From assembly GCF_014529705.1 (NCBI RefSeq), contig NZ_JAANIH010000009.1, positions 1 through 64,000 of the forward strand: 64,000 nucleotides of DNA, written 5' to 3'. This DNA comes from Bradyrhizobium campsiandrae. Lineage in GTDB: Bacteria > Pseudomonadota > Alphaproteobacteria > Rhizobiales > Xanthobacteraceae. Below the pieces are notes generated by a model. That model saw only the letters and a list, made by a program, of their open reading frames with translations. It did no database searches and had not been told where the DNA came from. Positions 15,516-23,545 of the stretch are shown here, in pieces. The translations under genes were made by a program, and so were the position numbers. Position 1 is the stretch's first letter; every line of letters starts with the position of its first letter.

Positions 15516-16052
15516 ATGCGCCGTTTGATGCTGCTGCGTCACGCCAAGACCGAGACCGACGCGCCGAGCGGCCGCGACCAGGACCGCCGGCTCGACGACC
15601 GCGGCGATCGGGATGCCGCCGAGATGGGCGACTGGATCGCCAACCATCCGCCTGCCCCCGATCTCGTGCTGGTGTCGCACGCCGTCCGGGCGCGGCAGAC
15701 ATGGGACATCGCCTGGCAGGCGATGAAGGACCGCGTCGCAGCGCCCGAGGTCGAGATCTTGCCGGAACTCTACGGCGCCGATCCCGCGCAAATCCTCGAA
15801 GCCATTCGCACTGCAACGATCCCGGCCAACCCAAGGCAGTTGCTGCTGGTCGGTCACAATCCCGGCATGCACGAGGCCGCCCTGATGCTGATGGGCAGCG
15901 GCGATCCCGCCAGCGCCAAGGCGCTCGCCGACAATCTTCCCACCGCAGGGCTTGCGATCCTCGACTTTGACGTCAAGGATTGGGGTGACGTGGCCTACCG
16001 CCGCGGCAACCTGGTGCTGTTCGTCAGCCCCAAGCTGCTTCGACTGGGATGA
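15516..16052 (+). CDS. SixA-type histidine phosphatase
   Basis: A 178-residue phosphoglycerate-mutase-fold phosphatase. The catalytic histidine is H9 in LMLLRHAKTE. VLVSHAVRARQTW supplies the second Arg, and LLLVGHNPGMHE supplies the second catalytic His. This is the pattern of the SixA branch, whose E. coli member removes phosphate from histidine phosphotransfer domains or PtsO. The substrate here is uncertain. Length fits the short, cytoplasmic SixA group. It is divergent from the FAD oxidoreductase and 54 nt upstream of the universal stress gene on the same strand. Confidence 0.87.
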   Translation: MRRLMLLRHAKTETDAPSGRDQDRRLDDRGDRDAAEMGDWIANHPPAPDLVLVSHAVRARQTWDIAWQAMKDRVAAPEVEILPELYGADPAQILEAIRTATIPANPRQLLLVGHNPGMHEAALMLMGSGDPASAKALADNLPTAGLAILDFDVKDWGDVAYRRGNLVLFVSPKLLRLG

Positions 16053-16106
16053 GACGCGGAAGCGTCCTCTCCAGGTTGATCCAGCCTGGTCATTAGGGAG
16101 GCGCAG

Positions 16107-16532
16107 ATGTTCAAGTCCATTCTCGTGCCCATCGACCTCGCCGACACCGACCTGGCGAAGCCTGCGATCGAGACCGCGGCCACGCTGTCGCAGAACTGGG
16201 GCGGGTCGATCCGGCTGCTCAACGTGCTGCCGATGACGCCAGTGATGCTGGCCGAATACGTCCCGGCCGATTTCGACGAGCAGCAGCGCCAGACGTCGGA
16301 AGAGGCGCTCGCGATCGTCGCCCGCGAATCCGGCATCGACCCCGCCCATATCTCCAGCGTGGTGCGCCAGGGCGGCATCTATCACGAGATCCTGGAGGAA
16401 GCCGCCCACATGAAGGCCGACCTGATCGTCATGACCTCGCACAGGCCTGCGATGCGCACTTATTTCCTCGGCTCGAATGCCGGGCATGTGGTGCGCTACG
16501 CCAAGTGTTCGGTGCTGGTGGTCAGGCACTAA
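16107..16532 (+). CDS. Universal stress protein (UspA family)
   Basis: A 141-residue single-domain Usp protein. It starts MFKSILVPIDLADTDLAKP (strand 1 and the usual acidic loop) and ends with the ATP-binding signature region GSNAGHVVRYAKCSVLVVR, corresponding to the G-2x-G-9x-G-S/T motif of nucleotide-binding Usp proteins, though the final Ser is replaced. A GGGAGGC ribosome site precedes the ATG. Usp proteins are cytoplasmic and induced by stress or anaerobiosis in related bacteria; the partner here is unknown. The next gene starts 14 nt downstream. Confidence 0.92.
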   Translation: MFKSILVPIDLADTDLAKPAIETAATLSQNWGGSIRLLNVLPMTPVMLAEYVPADFDEQQRQTSEEALAIVARESGIDPAHISSVVRQGGIYHEILEEAAHMKADLIVMTSHRPAMRTYFLGSNAGHVVRYAKCSVLVVRH

Positions 16533-16546
16533 ACAGGAGCAATGAC

Positions 16547-17008
16547 GTGGAGCGATGGTGGCGAAAATGGACCTACGAGGTCCCGCTCGCGATCGGCGAT
16601 GCATTGTGGGAGGTGCTGGTCGTGCAATTCGCCGCATGGCTCGACGGGCTGACGATACGGAAGGTCATCGCCTTCATCCCCGTCGTCATCCTCATCGGCG
16701 CCTACTATCACAGCATCCCGCTTCCGCCGGAGCTGATGCTGATCGGCGACTTCCTCGCCTATATCGACGTCTTCTCGGTGCTGATCCTGGTCGGCCTGCT
16801 GAGCCGTATCAGCACGGTCCTGTTCGTCGTCAAACAGGCGATGGCGCGGATGGCGGCGCTCGCCGCCTGCGTCATGGCTCGGATGCAGCGCCTGGATGCC
16901 AGGCATCGGCGGCAGCGCACCGCTTCGACCCGGCCTCGCCCCAAGCCTGACCGCTCCGAGGACGACCGAGCATATGGCAGTATGTGGGGCCAGATCGCGC
17001 TGGCTTGA
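16547..17008 (+). CDS. Small two-helix membrane protein, unknown function
   Basis: A ~153-residue product with about three hydrophobic stretches (around AAWLDGLTIRKVIAFIPVVI, LMLIGDFLAYIDVFSVLILV and a weaker Ala-rich one) and a basic, Arg-rich C-terminal tail. The GTG at 16547 has an AGGAG ribosome site at the right distance. A longer frame from 16505 would overlap the Usp gene and lacks such a site. It probably forms an operon with the Usp gene. I do not recognise a family. Confidence 0.6.
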   Translation: MERWWRKWTYEVPLAIGDALWEVLVVQFAAWLDGLTIRKVIAFIPVVILIGAYYHSIPLPPELMLIGDFLAYIDVFSVLILVGLLSRISTVLFVVKQAMARMAALAACVMARMQRLDARHRRQRTASTRPRPKPDRSEDDRAYGSMWGQIALA

Positions 17009-17494
17009 CCTACGACACCTTGCGTTACCTGACCACTGCGCAGGGAAGGCCGAATGTTGCGGCTTTACCTGTACGGTGCTGTGCAGCCTGTTTTTGCAAT
17101 TTCGCACAGTGGACCCCAGGTGCCAGTCGGGCACCCGGTCTTCCCTGCGCCCTCTTTCAGATGAGGGTAAAGAGATCAGCAAAGCTCGGGCGAATGCGCC
17201 GCGAGGATGCGAAGGTGTGTCTGTTCCCGAAACCAAAATCCAAGTGCCACCACATGCACAAATCTTCGACCCTCAGCCTGAAGGGCTCTCTATGCGACGC
17301 AACGCGTCGGGTGGAGAGCCTCGAAGGGTGACGGCCCGGCTGCATTTCGGCCGTTCATCCTTCGAGGCTCGGCTTGCGATGCTGTCGCATCACAAGCCTC
17401 GCGTTTCAGGATGACGGAATACCAGGCCCGCATGACGATGTGGGAGCGATATATGTCACCACGCTTGGAGCTATCGGGCCTCGTGAGACGGCAC
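17009..17494. other. Gene-free stretch with palindromic repeats
   Basis: About 490 bases without a supportable gene. The first ~250 bases show no clear structure. The last part (17263-17417) carries two copies of a palindromic intergenic repeat listed separately. Downstream (17495) a DUF1127 gene ends on the minus strand. Confidence 0.6.
17263..17417. repeat. Two copies of the CATCCTTCGAGG palindromic repeat
   Basis: Copy 1 (17263-17333) is degenerate: TTCGACCCTCAG ... GAGCCTCGAAGGGTGACGG. Copy 2 (17352-17417) runs from TTCATCCTTCGAGGCTC to TTTCAGGATGACGG, with an inner stem GGCTTGCGATGC / GCATCACAAGCC. The outer arms match those of the repeats at 60380-60444 and 60778-60845, while the inner stem differs but remains self-complementary. 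Confidence 0.8.
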
Positions 17495-17731
17495 TCACAG
17501 ATACCGCGTCAGCTCGGCCTTGAACTGACCGTAGACCGCGTCCTCGATCTGGCTGCGGGTGATGCCGATGTCGCGAAGGGCGCGGTCGTCGAGCTCGTTC
17601 AGCGTCTTGACCGCGGAGCGGCGCTCCAGGCGGTCGAACAGCGCAAAGGCGGCATTGACGAGCGTGCCAAAAAATCCGCTCGAGGAGGATGGGCGTAAAC
17701 TCCGCCCGGCAGTTTGCGAGATCGTGGTCAT
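17495..17731 (-). CDS. DUF1127 small protein
   Basis: A 78-residue protein whose C-terminal half is the DUF1127 motif: RRSAVKTLNELDDRALRDIG followed by ITRSQIEDAVYG. Such small Arg-rich proteins are common in alphaproteobacteria; in Agrobacterium some affect phosphate and RNA metabolism. The ATG at 17731 has a GGAGAAG ribosome site; the longer frame to 17833 is not conserved-looking. It is divergent from a MocR-type regulator 187 bases away, which may control it. Confidence 0.85.
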   Translation of the reverse strand: MTTISQTAGRSLRPSSSSGFFGTLVNAAFALFDRLERRSAVKTLNELDDRALRDIGITRSQIEDAVYGQFKAELTRYL

Positions 17732-17847
17732 GTTTCTTCTCCGGCCTTGTGTGCCGCGCGGCGAAGCAGGTGCCGTTGGCGCAAACGCTTTCAGCGTCTG
17801 CACCTCATTTGCCGTCGGATTGCTCTCGCTCACCTCGGCTCAATCGC

Positions 17848-17864
17848 GGAACTTGATGGAACTT
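17848..17864 (+). promoter_or_regulatory. Direct repeat GGAACTT, candidate regulator site
   Basis: GGAACTT occurs at 17848-17854 and 17858-17864, exactly one helical turn (10 bp) apart, between the divergent DUF1127 and MocR-type genes. MocR/PdxR-type regulators often bind direct repeats in such positions. The assignment to this regulator is inference. Confidence 0.4.
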
Positions 17865-17917
17865 AAATGCTCCAGTACATTCCTCGGAGCAAGGAAAACA
17901 TTGCTCTCGGTGCAATA

Positions 17918-19261
17918 ATGTCCAAGTTCGAGTATTTGAAGCTTGCGGATGCCATTGCCGCAGATATCGCTAAAGGCACGTTAAGACCCGGCGACCGGCT
18001 GCCGCCGCAGCGCAATTTTGCCTACGATCGCGGCATAGCCGTTTCGACAGCCAGTCGGGTTTATACGGAGCTGCTGCGCCGGGGTCTCGTCGTCGGCGAG
18101 GTCGGCCGCGGCACCTTCATTTCCGGTGACATCAGGCGCCAGGTCGAGAGTGTCGCCGAACCGCGTGACGCGCGCATCGATTTCGAGGTCAATTATCCGT
18201 TATTGCCGCAGCAATGGGCGATGATCGCCAAGAGCCTCGCCGGGCTCGAGCGCGTCGATGCGCTGGAAGCGGTGCTGCGTTCCTCGACCAGCACCGGCAC
18301 CAAGAGCGCGCGCAATGCCGCCGCCGCCTATCTCGCGCGCAAGGATTTCACGCCGCAGGCCGAGCAGATCGTCTTCACCGCCAACGGCAAGCAATCGCTC
18401 GCGGCCGCGCTTGCGGCGCTGGTGCCGACCGGCGGCCGCTGCGGCGTCGAGGCGCTCACCTACCCCTACGTTAAGAGCATCGCCGCGCGGCTCGGCATCA
18501 CGCTGGTGCCGATCCCGATGGACGAGCACGGCGCGCGGCCAGACGCGATCCAGAAGGCGCATCGCGAAGCGCATCTGTCGGCCCTGTACCTTCAGCCCAT
18601 CATCCAGAATCCGCTCGGCGTCACCATGAACGCGGCACGGCGCGCCGACATCATGCGCGTTGCCGAGAAGCTCGACCTCACCATTATCGAGGACGCCGTC
18701 TACGGCTTCCTCGCCGACGACACACCGCTGGCCGCGCTCGGGCCGGACCGCTGCATCGTGCTCGACAGCCTGTCCAAGAAGGTCGCACCGGGCCTTGCGC
18801 TCGGCATCCTCGTCGCGCCGCCGCGCTTGCGCGAAAGCGTGATGGGCGCGGTCCGCACCGGGGGCTGGATCGCTTCGGGCCACGCGCTGGCGTCGGGACA
18901 GCGATTGATGGCCGACGGCACCGTCGCCGAGTTGACGCGGCTGAAGCGCATCGACGCGGCGCGCCGCCAGCAGACCGCGGCACGGCTGCTGGCCGGCTAC
19001 CAGATCGCGGCCGACGCACGCTCCTATCATCTGTGGCTGACGCTGCCGCCGCACTGGCGCTCGCAAACCTTCGTTGCCGCGGCGGCGCGGCGCGACATCG
19101 CGCTGACGCCGTCCTCGACCTTCGCGGTCGCGCATGGCCATGCCCCGAACGCGGTGCGGCTGGCGCTCGCCCCGCCCTCGTTCGAGCAGCTCGATTCCGG
19201 CCTGCGCACCATCGTGTCGCTGCTCGGCACCAAGGAGGAGGATTTCGACTCGACGGAGTAG
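17918..19261 (+). CDS. MocR-type transcription regulator (GntR domain plus aminotransferase-like domain)
   Basis: A 447-residue protein with an N-terminal winged helix of the GntR type (LADAIAADIAKGTLRPGDRL, PPQRNFAYDRGIAVSTASRV, YTELLRRGLVVGEVGRGTFI) and a C-terminal class-I aminotransferase-like domain (~100-440). The latter has the AVYGFLADD segment and the PLP lysine pair in VLDSLSKKVAPG. Such proteins sense PLP-linked amines or amino acids and regulate a neighbouring gene, usually a divergent one. I chose ATG 17918, where the family motif begins; an ATG at 17867 would add 17 unusual residues. The divergent neighbour is the DUF1127 gene, not a PLP or amine gene, so the target is unclear. 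Confidence 0.9.
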   Translation: MSKFEYLKLADAIAADIAKGTLRPGDRLPPQRNFAYDRGIAVSTASRVYTELLRRGLVVGEVGRGTFISGDIRRQVESVAEPRDARIDFEVNYPLLPQQWAMIAKSLAGLERVDALEAVLRSSTSTGTKSARNAAAAYLARKDFTPQAEQIVFTANGKQSLAAALAALVPTGGRCGVEALTYPYVKSIAARLGITLVPIPMDEHGARPDAIQKAHREAHLSALYLQPIIQNPLGVTMNAARRADIMRVAEKLDLTIIEDAVYGFLADDTPLAALGPDRCIVLDSLSKKVAPGLALGILVAPPRLRESVMGAVRTGGWIASGHALASGQRLMADGTVAELTRLKRIDAARRQQTAARLLAGYQIAADARSYHLWLTLPPHWRSQTFVAAAARRDIALTPSSTFAVAHGHAPNAVRLALAPPSFEQLDSGLRTIVSLLGTKEEDFDSTE

Positions 19262-19273
19262 CGCGCGAGAGCC

Positions 19274-19873
19274 TCAGCCTTCCGGCCATTCGGCGATAAA
19301 ACCTTTCGCCTTGTAGGGCTCGATCTTGTCCCATTCGTGCAGGACACGACGGCGAAAGTCGGCGTCGGTATGCCAAAGCGAGCGCGGCATCGCAAAGCTG
19401 TCGACAGTGAGCAGCAGCTTGGTCACATCAGGCCAGTGCCGGTGCAGCGTCATCGGGTAGCGCCGCGCAGTCCAGGTGTTGCCGAGACAGATCACGCTGC
19501 GGACGTTGTGCAATCCCAGCGCTGCATCGATGACGGGCAGCGAGAAGGTCACGTTCTCGCCGGTGTTCATCGCGCGGTGCTCCTCGAGAATGCGGCCCGC
19601 CGGAATGCCCGCTGCGACCATCGCCGCCTTGATGATGGTACACTCGGATTGCTCCGAGCCCGGAGTGACGCCGCCGCTGACAATCGACCAGCGAAAGAAA
19701 CCCTCGCGCCATAGCCGCGCGGCGGTCGCGACGCGGAGCGCCACATCCTCGCGGGTGCCGAACAGAAACAGCAGGTCGGCCGGGCGGAGCGGCGTGTCGA
19801 TCAGATGGGTGCGATTGATCTCGGCGATTTCGTCCGCCGTCGGCAGGCGCGTGCTGCGATTCCCTGACGTCAT
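19274..19873 (-). CDS. YdcF/ElyC-like DUF218 protein
   Basis: A ~199-residue protein with DUF218 features: PADLLFLFGTREDVALRVAT, FFRWSIVSGGVTPGSEQSEC, the conserved acid in RILEEHRAMNTGENVTFS, and VICLGNTWTARRYPMTLHRH. E. coli YdcF binds S-adenosylmethionine; SanA/ElyC relatives affect the envelope. No membrane segment is present here, so it is of the soluble YdcF type. ATG 19873 is preferred; a GTG at 19891 would add six residues. It converges on the MocR gene (12-nt gap). Confidence 0.75.
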   Translation of the reverse strand: MTSGNRSTRLPTADEIAEINRTHLIDTPLRPADLLFLFGTREDVALRVATAARLWREGFFRWSIVSGGVTPGSEQSECTIIKAAMVAAGIPAGRILEEHRAMNTGENVTFSLPVIDAALGLHNVRSVICLGNTWTARRYPMTLHRHWPDVTKLLLTVDSFAMPRSLWHTDADFRRRVLHEWDKIEPYKAKGFIAEWPEG

Positions 19874-19938
19874 CGTCCCACGATGCGGCACCGCCGCGCC
19901 GCTGCGAAGTCAATTTTGATTGCGGCCGATTGCAGACG

Positions 19939-20523
19939 CTACGGCAGCAGGCCGGCCGGCAACCGGTCAAAATTGTAGCGGCGGGGCTGGTTGCGCCGGA
20001 CGAAGCCACCGACCTGCCAGGCGAACAGCGCCGCAAAGCCGAGGATGAACAGCACGCCGGCGAATTCGCCTGTCATCAGCGCGCGCATCAGGAGCCCGGC
20101 CATCGCCACGGCCAGCAGTGCCAGGAACGCCAGCACGGCCGCATAGGTCCTGGCGCCGAGGCCGGCGGTCAGCTCGGCCCGGCTGCCGGCCTTCGCCATC
20201 CGCGCATGCAGCGCGACGATGAAGTCGCGAAAACCATTGTCCTGCGGCGCCATCAGCGCTGCGGTCTGCCAGCTCGTCGATAGGATCGCGATGCGGCCAC
20301 CCTTGGTGTGGCTGACATCGGCGCGAAAGCGGTGCTGCTGCATCGAGACCGGGCGGAACGACAGCCTGACGGCACTGATCTCGTCATAGCGCCAGAGGCC
20401 GGTGCGGCCACCGATGTGCCAGGACAATCCTTCGTCGGTCAGCTCGAAGCGATGCGCCGAGCCGATCAGCGAGGCCTTGTAGGCATAGCTGAGCGAGGCG
20501 CCCTGCCCGTCCAAAGCCTGCAT
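19939..20523 (-). CDS. Membrane protein with PH-like N-terminal domain, unknown function
   Basis: A ~194-residue product. Residues ~1-110 look soluble and beta-rich (ASLIGSAHRFELTDEGLSWH, then RTGLWRYDEISAVRLSF), resembling a small PH-like membrane-associated domain. Two hydrophobic helices follow (TYAAVLAFLALLAVAMAGLL and GEFAGVLFILGFAALFAWQV), and the tail is basic (RRNQPRRYNFDRLP). I chose ATG 20523; the upstream frame is Cys/Arg-rich and overlaps the divergent gene. Function unknown. It is divergent from the next membrane-protein gene (65 nt). Confidence 0.65.
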   Translation of the reverse strand: MQALDGQGASLSYAYKASLIGSAHRFELTDEGLSWHIGGRTGLWRYDEISAVRLSFRPVSMQQHRFRADVSHTKGGRIAILSTSWQTAALMAPQDNGFRDFIVALHARMAKAGSRAELTAGLGARTYAAVLAFLALLAVAMAGLLMRALMTGEFAGVLFILGFAALFAWQVGGFVRRNQPRRYNFDRLPAGLLP

Positions 20524-20588
20524 CGCGATCACCACTCCCTGTCGCGATCCGCTTGCGCAGTCGCCCTGCCCCATCCTACAAGCGGGGC

Positions 20589-21032
20589 ATGGCTGAGACG
20601 ATCTATTTTCCGCGCCGCCTGATTCTGGGAGCCGCTGCAATCGCGGGAGTGCTGCTAGCGCTCGCGGTGCACATGCTCGGCGCACGCTACGGGCTCGACC
20701 TCGGCGGCCTCTGGCGCGCCGACACCCATGAGTTCATGCCGACCGGGGCAGCGATCGCCTGGTGGCTGATCGCCACGGTCGGATTCTCCGGCGGCTATTT
20801 CACGGCGACGCTGATGCAGAGCGCCGTCTCCGGCCAGATCCCGCAACGAATGCGCCAATTCCTGATTGCAGTCGGCGTGCTCCTGCTCGCGGGCGCCGGC
20901 CAGGCGGCCTCGGCGCCGAGCCCGATCCCGACCATATCGGGCGTGCTAGCGGGCCTCGCGGCGCTCTGCCTCGGCGCCGTGATGGCGTTCTGCGGCGCGC
21001 ATTTCGCCCTGCGCGGCGGCAAACCCAAATAA
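20589..21032 (+). CDS. Small integral membrane protein, unknown function
   Basis: A 147-residue protein with about four hydrophobic segments (LILGAAAIAGVLLALAVHML; AAIAWWLIATVGFSGGYFTA; MRQFLIAVGVLLLAGAGQAA; LAALCLGAVMAFCGAHFAL) and no recognised family. ATG 20589 is the natural start, as the first hydrophobic helix follows directly. It is divergent from the PH-like membrane protein and converges on the GGDEF-EAL gene (12 nt). Confidence 0.65.
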   Translation: MAETIYFPRRLILGAAAIAGVLLALAVHMLGARYGLDLGGLWRADTHEFMPTGAAIAWWLIATVGFSGGYFTATLMQSAVSGQIPQRMRQFLIAVGVLLLAGAGQAASAPSPIPTISGVLAGLAALCLGAVMAFCGAHFALRGGKPK

Positions 21033-21044
21033 GCCCGAGTTCGA

Positions 21045-23441
21045 TTAAGCCGAGGCGCGCAGCCGCGGCCGATCCAGCATCATCGCGACCTCGGAGGCCG
21101 GGCGCGGCTTGCTGAACAGATAACCCTGCGCCTGGGTGCAGCCCTCGCGCCGAAGCAGCTCGAGCTGCGCGTCATTCTCGACGCCCTCCGCCGTGGTGAC
21201 GATGCCGAGGCTGCGGCCAAGGCCGGTCACGGCGCGGATGATCGCCACCGAATCCTCGCGCGTGGCAAGCTCGGACACGAACGAACGGTCGATCTTGATC
21301 TTGTCGAAGGGGAAGCTGCGCAGGTAGCTCAGCGACGAATAGCCGGTGCCGAAATCGTCCAGCGAGATCCGCACGCCCATGGCGCGCAATTCGTGCAGCG
21401 TGGTCAGCGTCGCCTCGCTGTTCTGGAGCAGCACGGATTCGGTGATCTCGAGCTCGAGACGGCGCGCCGCAAGCCCGGATTTCTCCAGCGCCTCGGTCAC
21501 GGACGCGATCAGGTTCGGATTTTTGAACTGGACCGGCGACAGGTTGACGGCGACGCCGACGTCATCGGGCCAGGTCGCAGCATCCGCGCAGGCCCTGCGC
21601 AGCACGAGCTCGCCGAGCTGGACGATCAGGCCGGTCTCCTCGGCGAGCGGAATGAAGTTGATCGGCGCGATCAGGCCACGCTGCGGATGATTCCAGCGCA
21701 GCAGCGCCTCGAAGGCGACCACGCGGTCGCTGACGACGTCGCGGATCGGCTGATAATAGGGCTGGAATTCGTTGCGCTGAAGCGCCGCCCGCAGATCCAT
21801 TTCCAGGAGGCGCCGCGCCTGCGCGCGCGCGTCCATGCCGGTCTCGAAGAAGCGATAGGTGCCGCGGCCATCGGCCTTGGCGCGGTACAGCGCGAGGTCG
21901 GCATTTTTCAGCAGCTCGTCGGGATGGCTGCCGTCCTGCGGCGACAGCGAGATACCGATCGAGACGCCGATCACGATCTGGTGGTCGTCGATCTCGTAAG
22001 GCGCCGAGATCACCTCGACGATATGGCTCGCGAGGGCCCGCGCGGCCGCCTCTTCCGAGCGGCCGATCTGGACCACGGCGAACTCGTCGCCGCCAAGGCG
22101 GGCCACCGTGTCGTCCTCGCCGACCGTGGCCTTCAGCCTGCGGCCGACCTCCTTCAACAGCGCATCGCCTATGGGATGGCCGAGCGAGTCGTTGATGTCC
22201 TTGAAATGGTCGAGATCGAGGCAGAGCACTGCGAGCTGGTCGTTCGCACCCGCCCGGCGCAATCCCTGTTCGAGCTGCTCGTGGAACAGCACGCGGTTCG
22301 GCAGATTGGTCAGCGCGTCATGGCGCGCCATGTGCGTGATCTTGGCCTGCGCCTCCAGCCATTCGGTGATGTCCTCGAAAGTGGCAACCCAGCCGCCGCC
22401 CTGCATCGGCTGGTTGACGACGCGGATCGAGCGATCGAACCTGGTCACAACGTCCGTCGTGGTGCGGCCATCGCGCGCATCGGCAACGAGCCGCGCAAAG
22501 AATTGGTCCGCATCGCCCTTCCACTGCCCCCTGGCGTGCTCTTCCCTCAGCACTTCGACCAGCAATCGGCCGGTGAGCGGGATGCCGGTGCGCCCCAGCA
22601 TCGCCGCATAGCGCTCGTTGAACAGCATGATCTTTCCACTGGCGTCGAACATGCAGAGTCCTTGCGACATATTCTCCAGCGCGGTGTCCAGCACGATCTG
22701 CTGGCGCCCCAGTTCGCCCTTCGCGCGGCGGTCAAGCAACGCCGCGACCAGTGCGATTGCGATGATCGCTACCGCGGCGCTTGCGGTGAGAAAGGACATC
22801 GAGGCTGGCGGGATCGACAACCCGCTGATCGCGACGGCAGGATCGGGCGTCAATTCCAGCGCGCCCATCGCGGTGAAATGATGAGAGACAATGGCAACCG
22901 TCAGCAAGATCGTCGCGGCGAGCGCGCTGGACAGGCTATCGCGGCCTGCGACGAAAAGGGCGCAAGATCCAAACACGATGCCGAGCAAGATCGATACCGT
23001 CACTATTCCGGCGCTCCAACCGACATGAGCGGGAATCTCGAAAGCCATCATGCCGGTGTAATGCATCGCCGCCACACCGCCGCCAACGACAGCCCCACCA
23101 AGCGCGACCAGAGCTCCGCGCCTCGTCGAAACCGAAATGCTGAGACCGATGAAGGTGACCGCGATCGCAAAGATCAGCGAGAGGATGGTCACGGGGATGT
23201 TGTAGGCGCCACCGGCGCCCGGCCCGTAGGCCTGCATCGCGATGAAATGCGTTGCCCAGATGCCGCAGCCAGCCACGATGGCATCGAGCGTGATCCACAC
23301 CAGGCGAGCACCGCCGGTCGCCGCGCGCGCCCGGAGAAACAGGCTGATGGCCGCTGCACTTGCGAGCAGACATACCGCCCCACCGAGTGCGACCAGACGC
23401 CAGTCGTGCTGGTCGATGAGACAAAACAGAACTTGATACAT
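21045..23441 (-). CDS. MHYT-PAS-GGDEF-EAL cyclic-di-GMP signalling protein
   Basis: A 798-residue inner-membrane protein. Residues ~1-240 are the MHYT sensor, with seven helices and three MHYT-like motifs (WATHFIAMQAY, AMHYTGMMAF, SHHFTAMGALEL) thought to bind copper and sense a diatomic gas. Residues ~255-360 are PAS-like (ENMSQGLCMFDASGKIMLFN). A GGDEF domain follows with an intact RLGGDEFAVVQ, then an EAL domain with FEALLRWNHPQRGLI, LEITESVLL, DDFGTGYSSLSYL, KIDRSFV and AEGVEN, so all phosphodiesterase residues are present. Both synthesis and breakdown of c-di-GMP are possible; no obvious RxxD inhibitory site precedes GGDEF. Likely a motility/attachment switch, in keeping with the nearby flagellar genes. 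Confidence 0.93.
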   Translation of the reverse strand: MYQVLFCLIDQHDWRLVALGGAVCLLASAAAISLFLRARAATGGARLVWITLDAIVAGCGIWATHFIAMQAYGPGAGGAYNIPVTILSLIFAIAVTFIGLSISVSTRRGALVALGGAVVGGGVAAMHYTGMMAFEIPAHVGWSAGIVTVSILLGIVFGSCALFVAGRDSLSSALAATILLTVAIVSHHFTAMGALELTPDPAVAISGLSIPPASMSFLTASAAVAIIAIALVAALLDRRAKGELGRQQIVLDTALENMSQGLCMFDASGKIMLFNERYAAMLGRTGIPLTGRLLVEVLREEHARGQWKGDADQFFARLVADARDGRTTTDVVTRFDRSIRVVNQPMQGGGWVATFEDITEWLEAQAKITHMARHDALTNLPNRVLFHEQLEQGLRRAGANDQLAVLCLDLDHFKDINDSLGHPIGDALLKEVGRRLKATVGEDDTVARLGGDEFAVVQIGRSEEAAARALASHIVEVISAPYEIDDHQIVIGVSIGISLSPQDGSHPDELLKNADLALYRAKADGRGTYRFFETGMDARAQARRLLEMDLRAALQRNEFQPYYQPIRDVVSDRVVAFEALLRWNHPQRGLIAPINFIPLAEETGLIVQLGELVLRRACADAATWPDDVGVAVNLSPVQFKNPNLIASVTEALEKSGLAARRLELEITESVLLQNSEATLTTLHELRAMGVRISLDDFGTGYSSLSYLRSFPFDKIKIDRSFVSELATREDSVAIIRAVTGLGRSLGIVTTAEGVENDAQLELLRREGCTQAQGYLFSKPRPASEVAMMLDRPRLRASA

Positions 23442-23545
23442 TGCCGGCCCCTATTCCGATCGCACTAGAGCCGGCAGAGATGGACAGTCGGTAACCGGCT
23501 GCGCCCGGGTTCCCGGAATGGTGAACGGAGAATGTCTGCGGCTGC

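Noticed and set aside
15129-16637. 502-residue minus-strand frame
   Set aside because: Spans antisense of SixA, Usp and the end of the FAD oxidoreductase; no coherent protein.
21393-23468. 691-residue plus-strand frame
   Set aside because: Antisense to the MHYT-GGDEF-EAL gene, whose domains are unmistakable.
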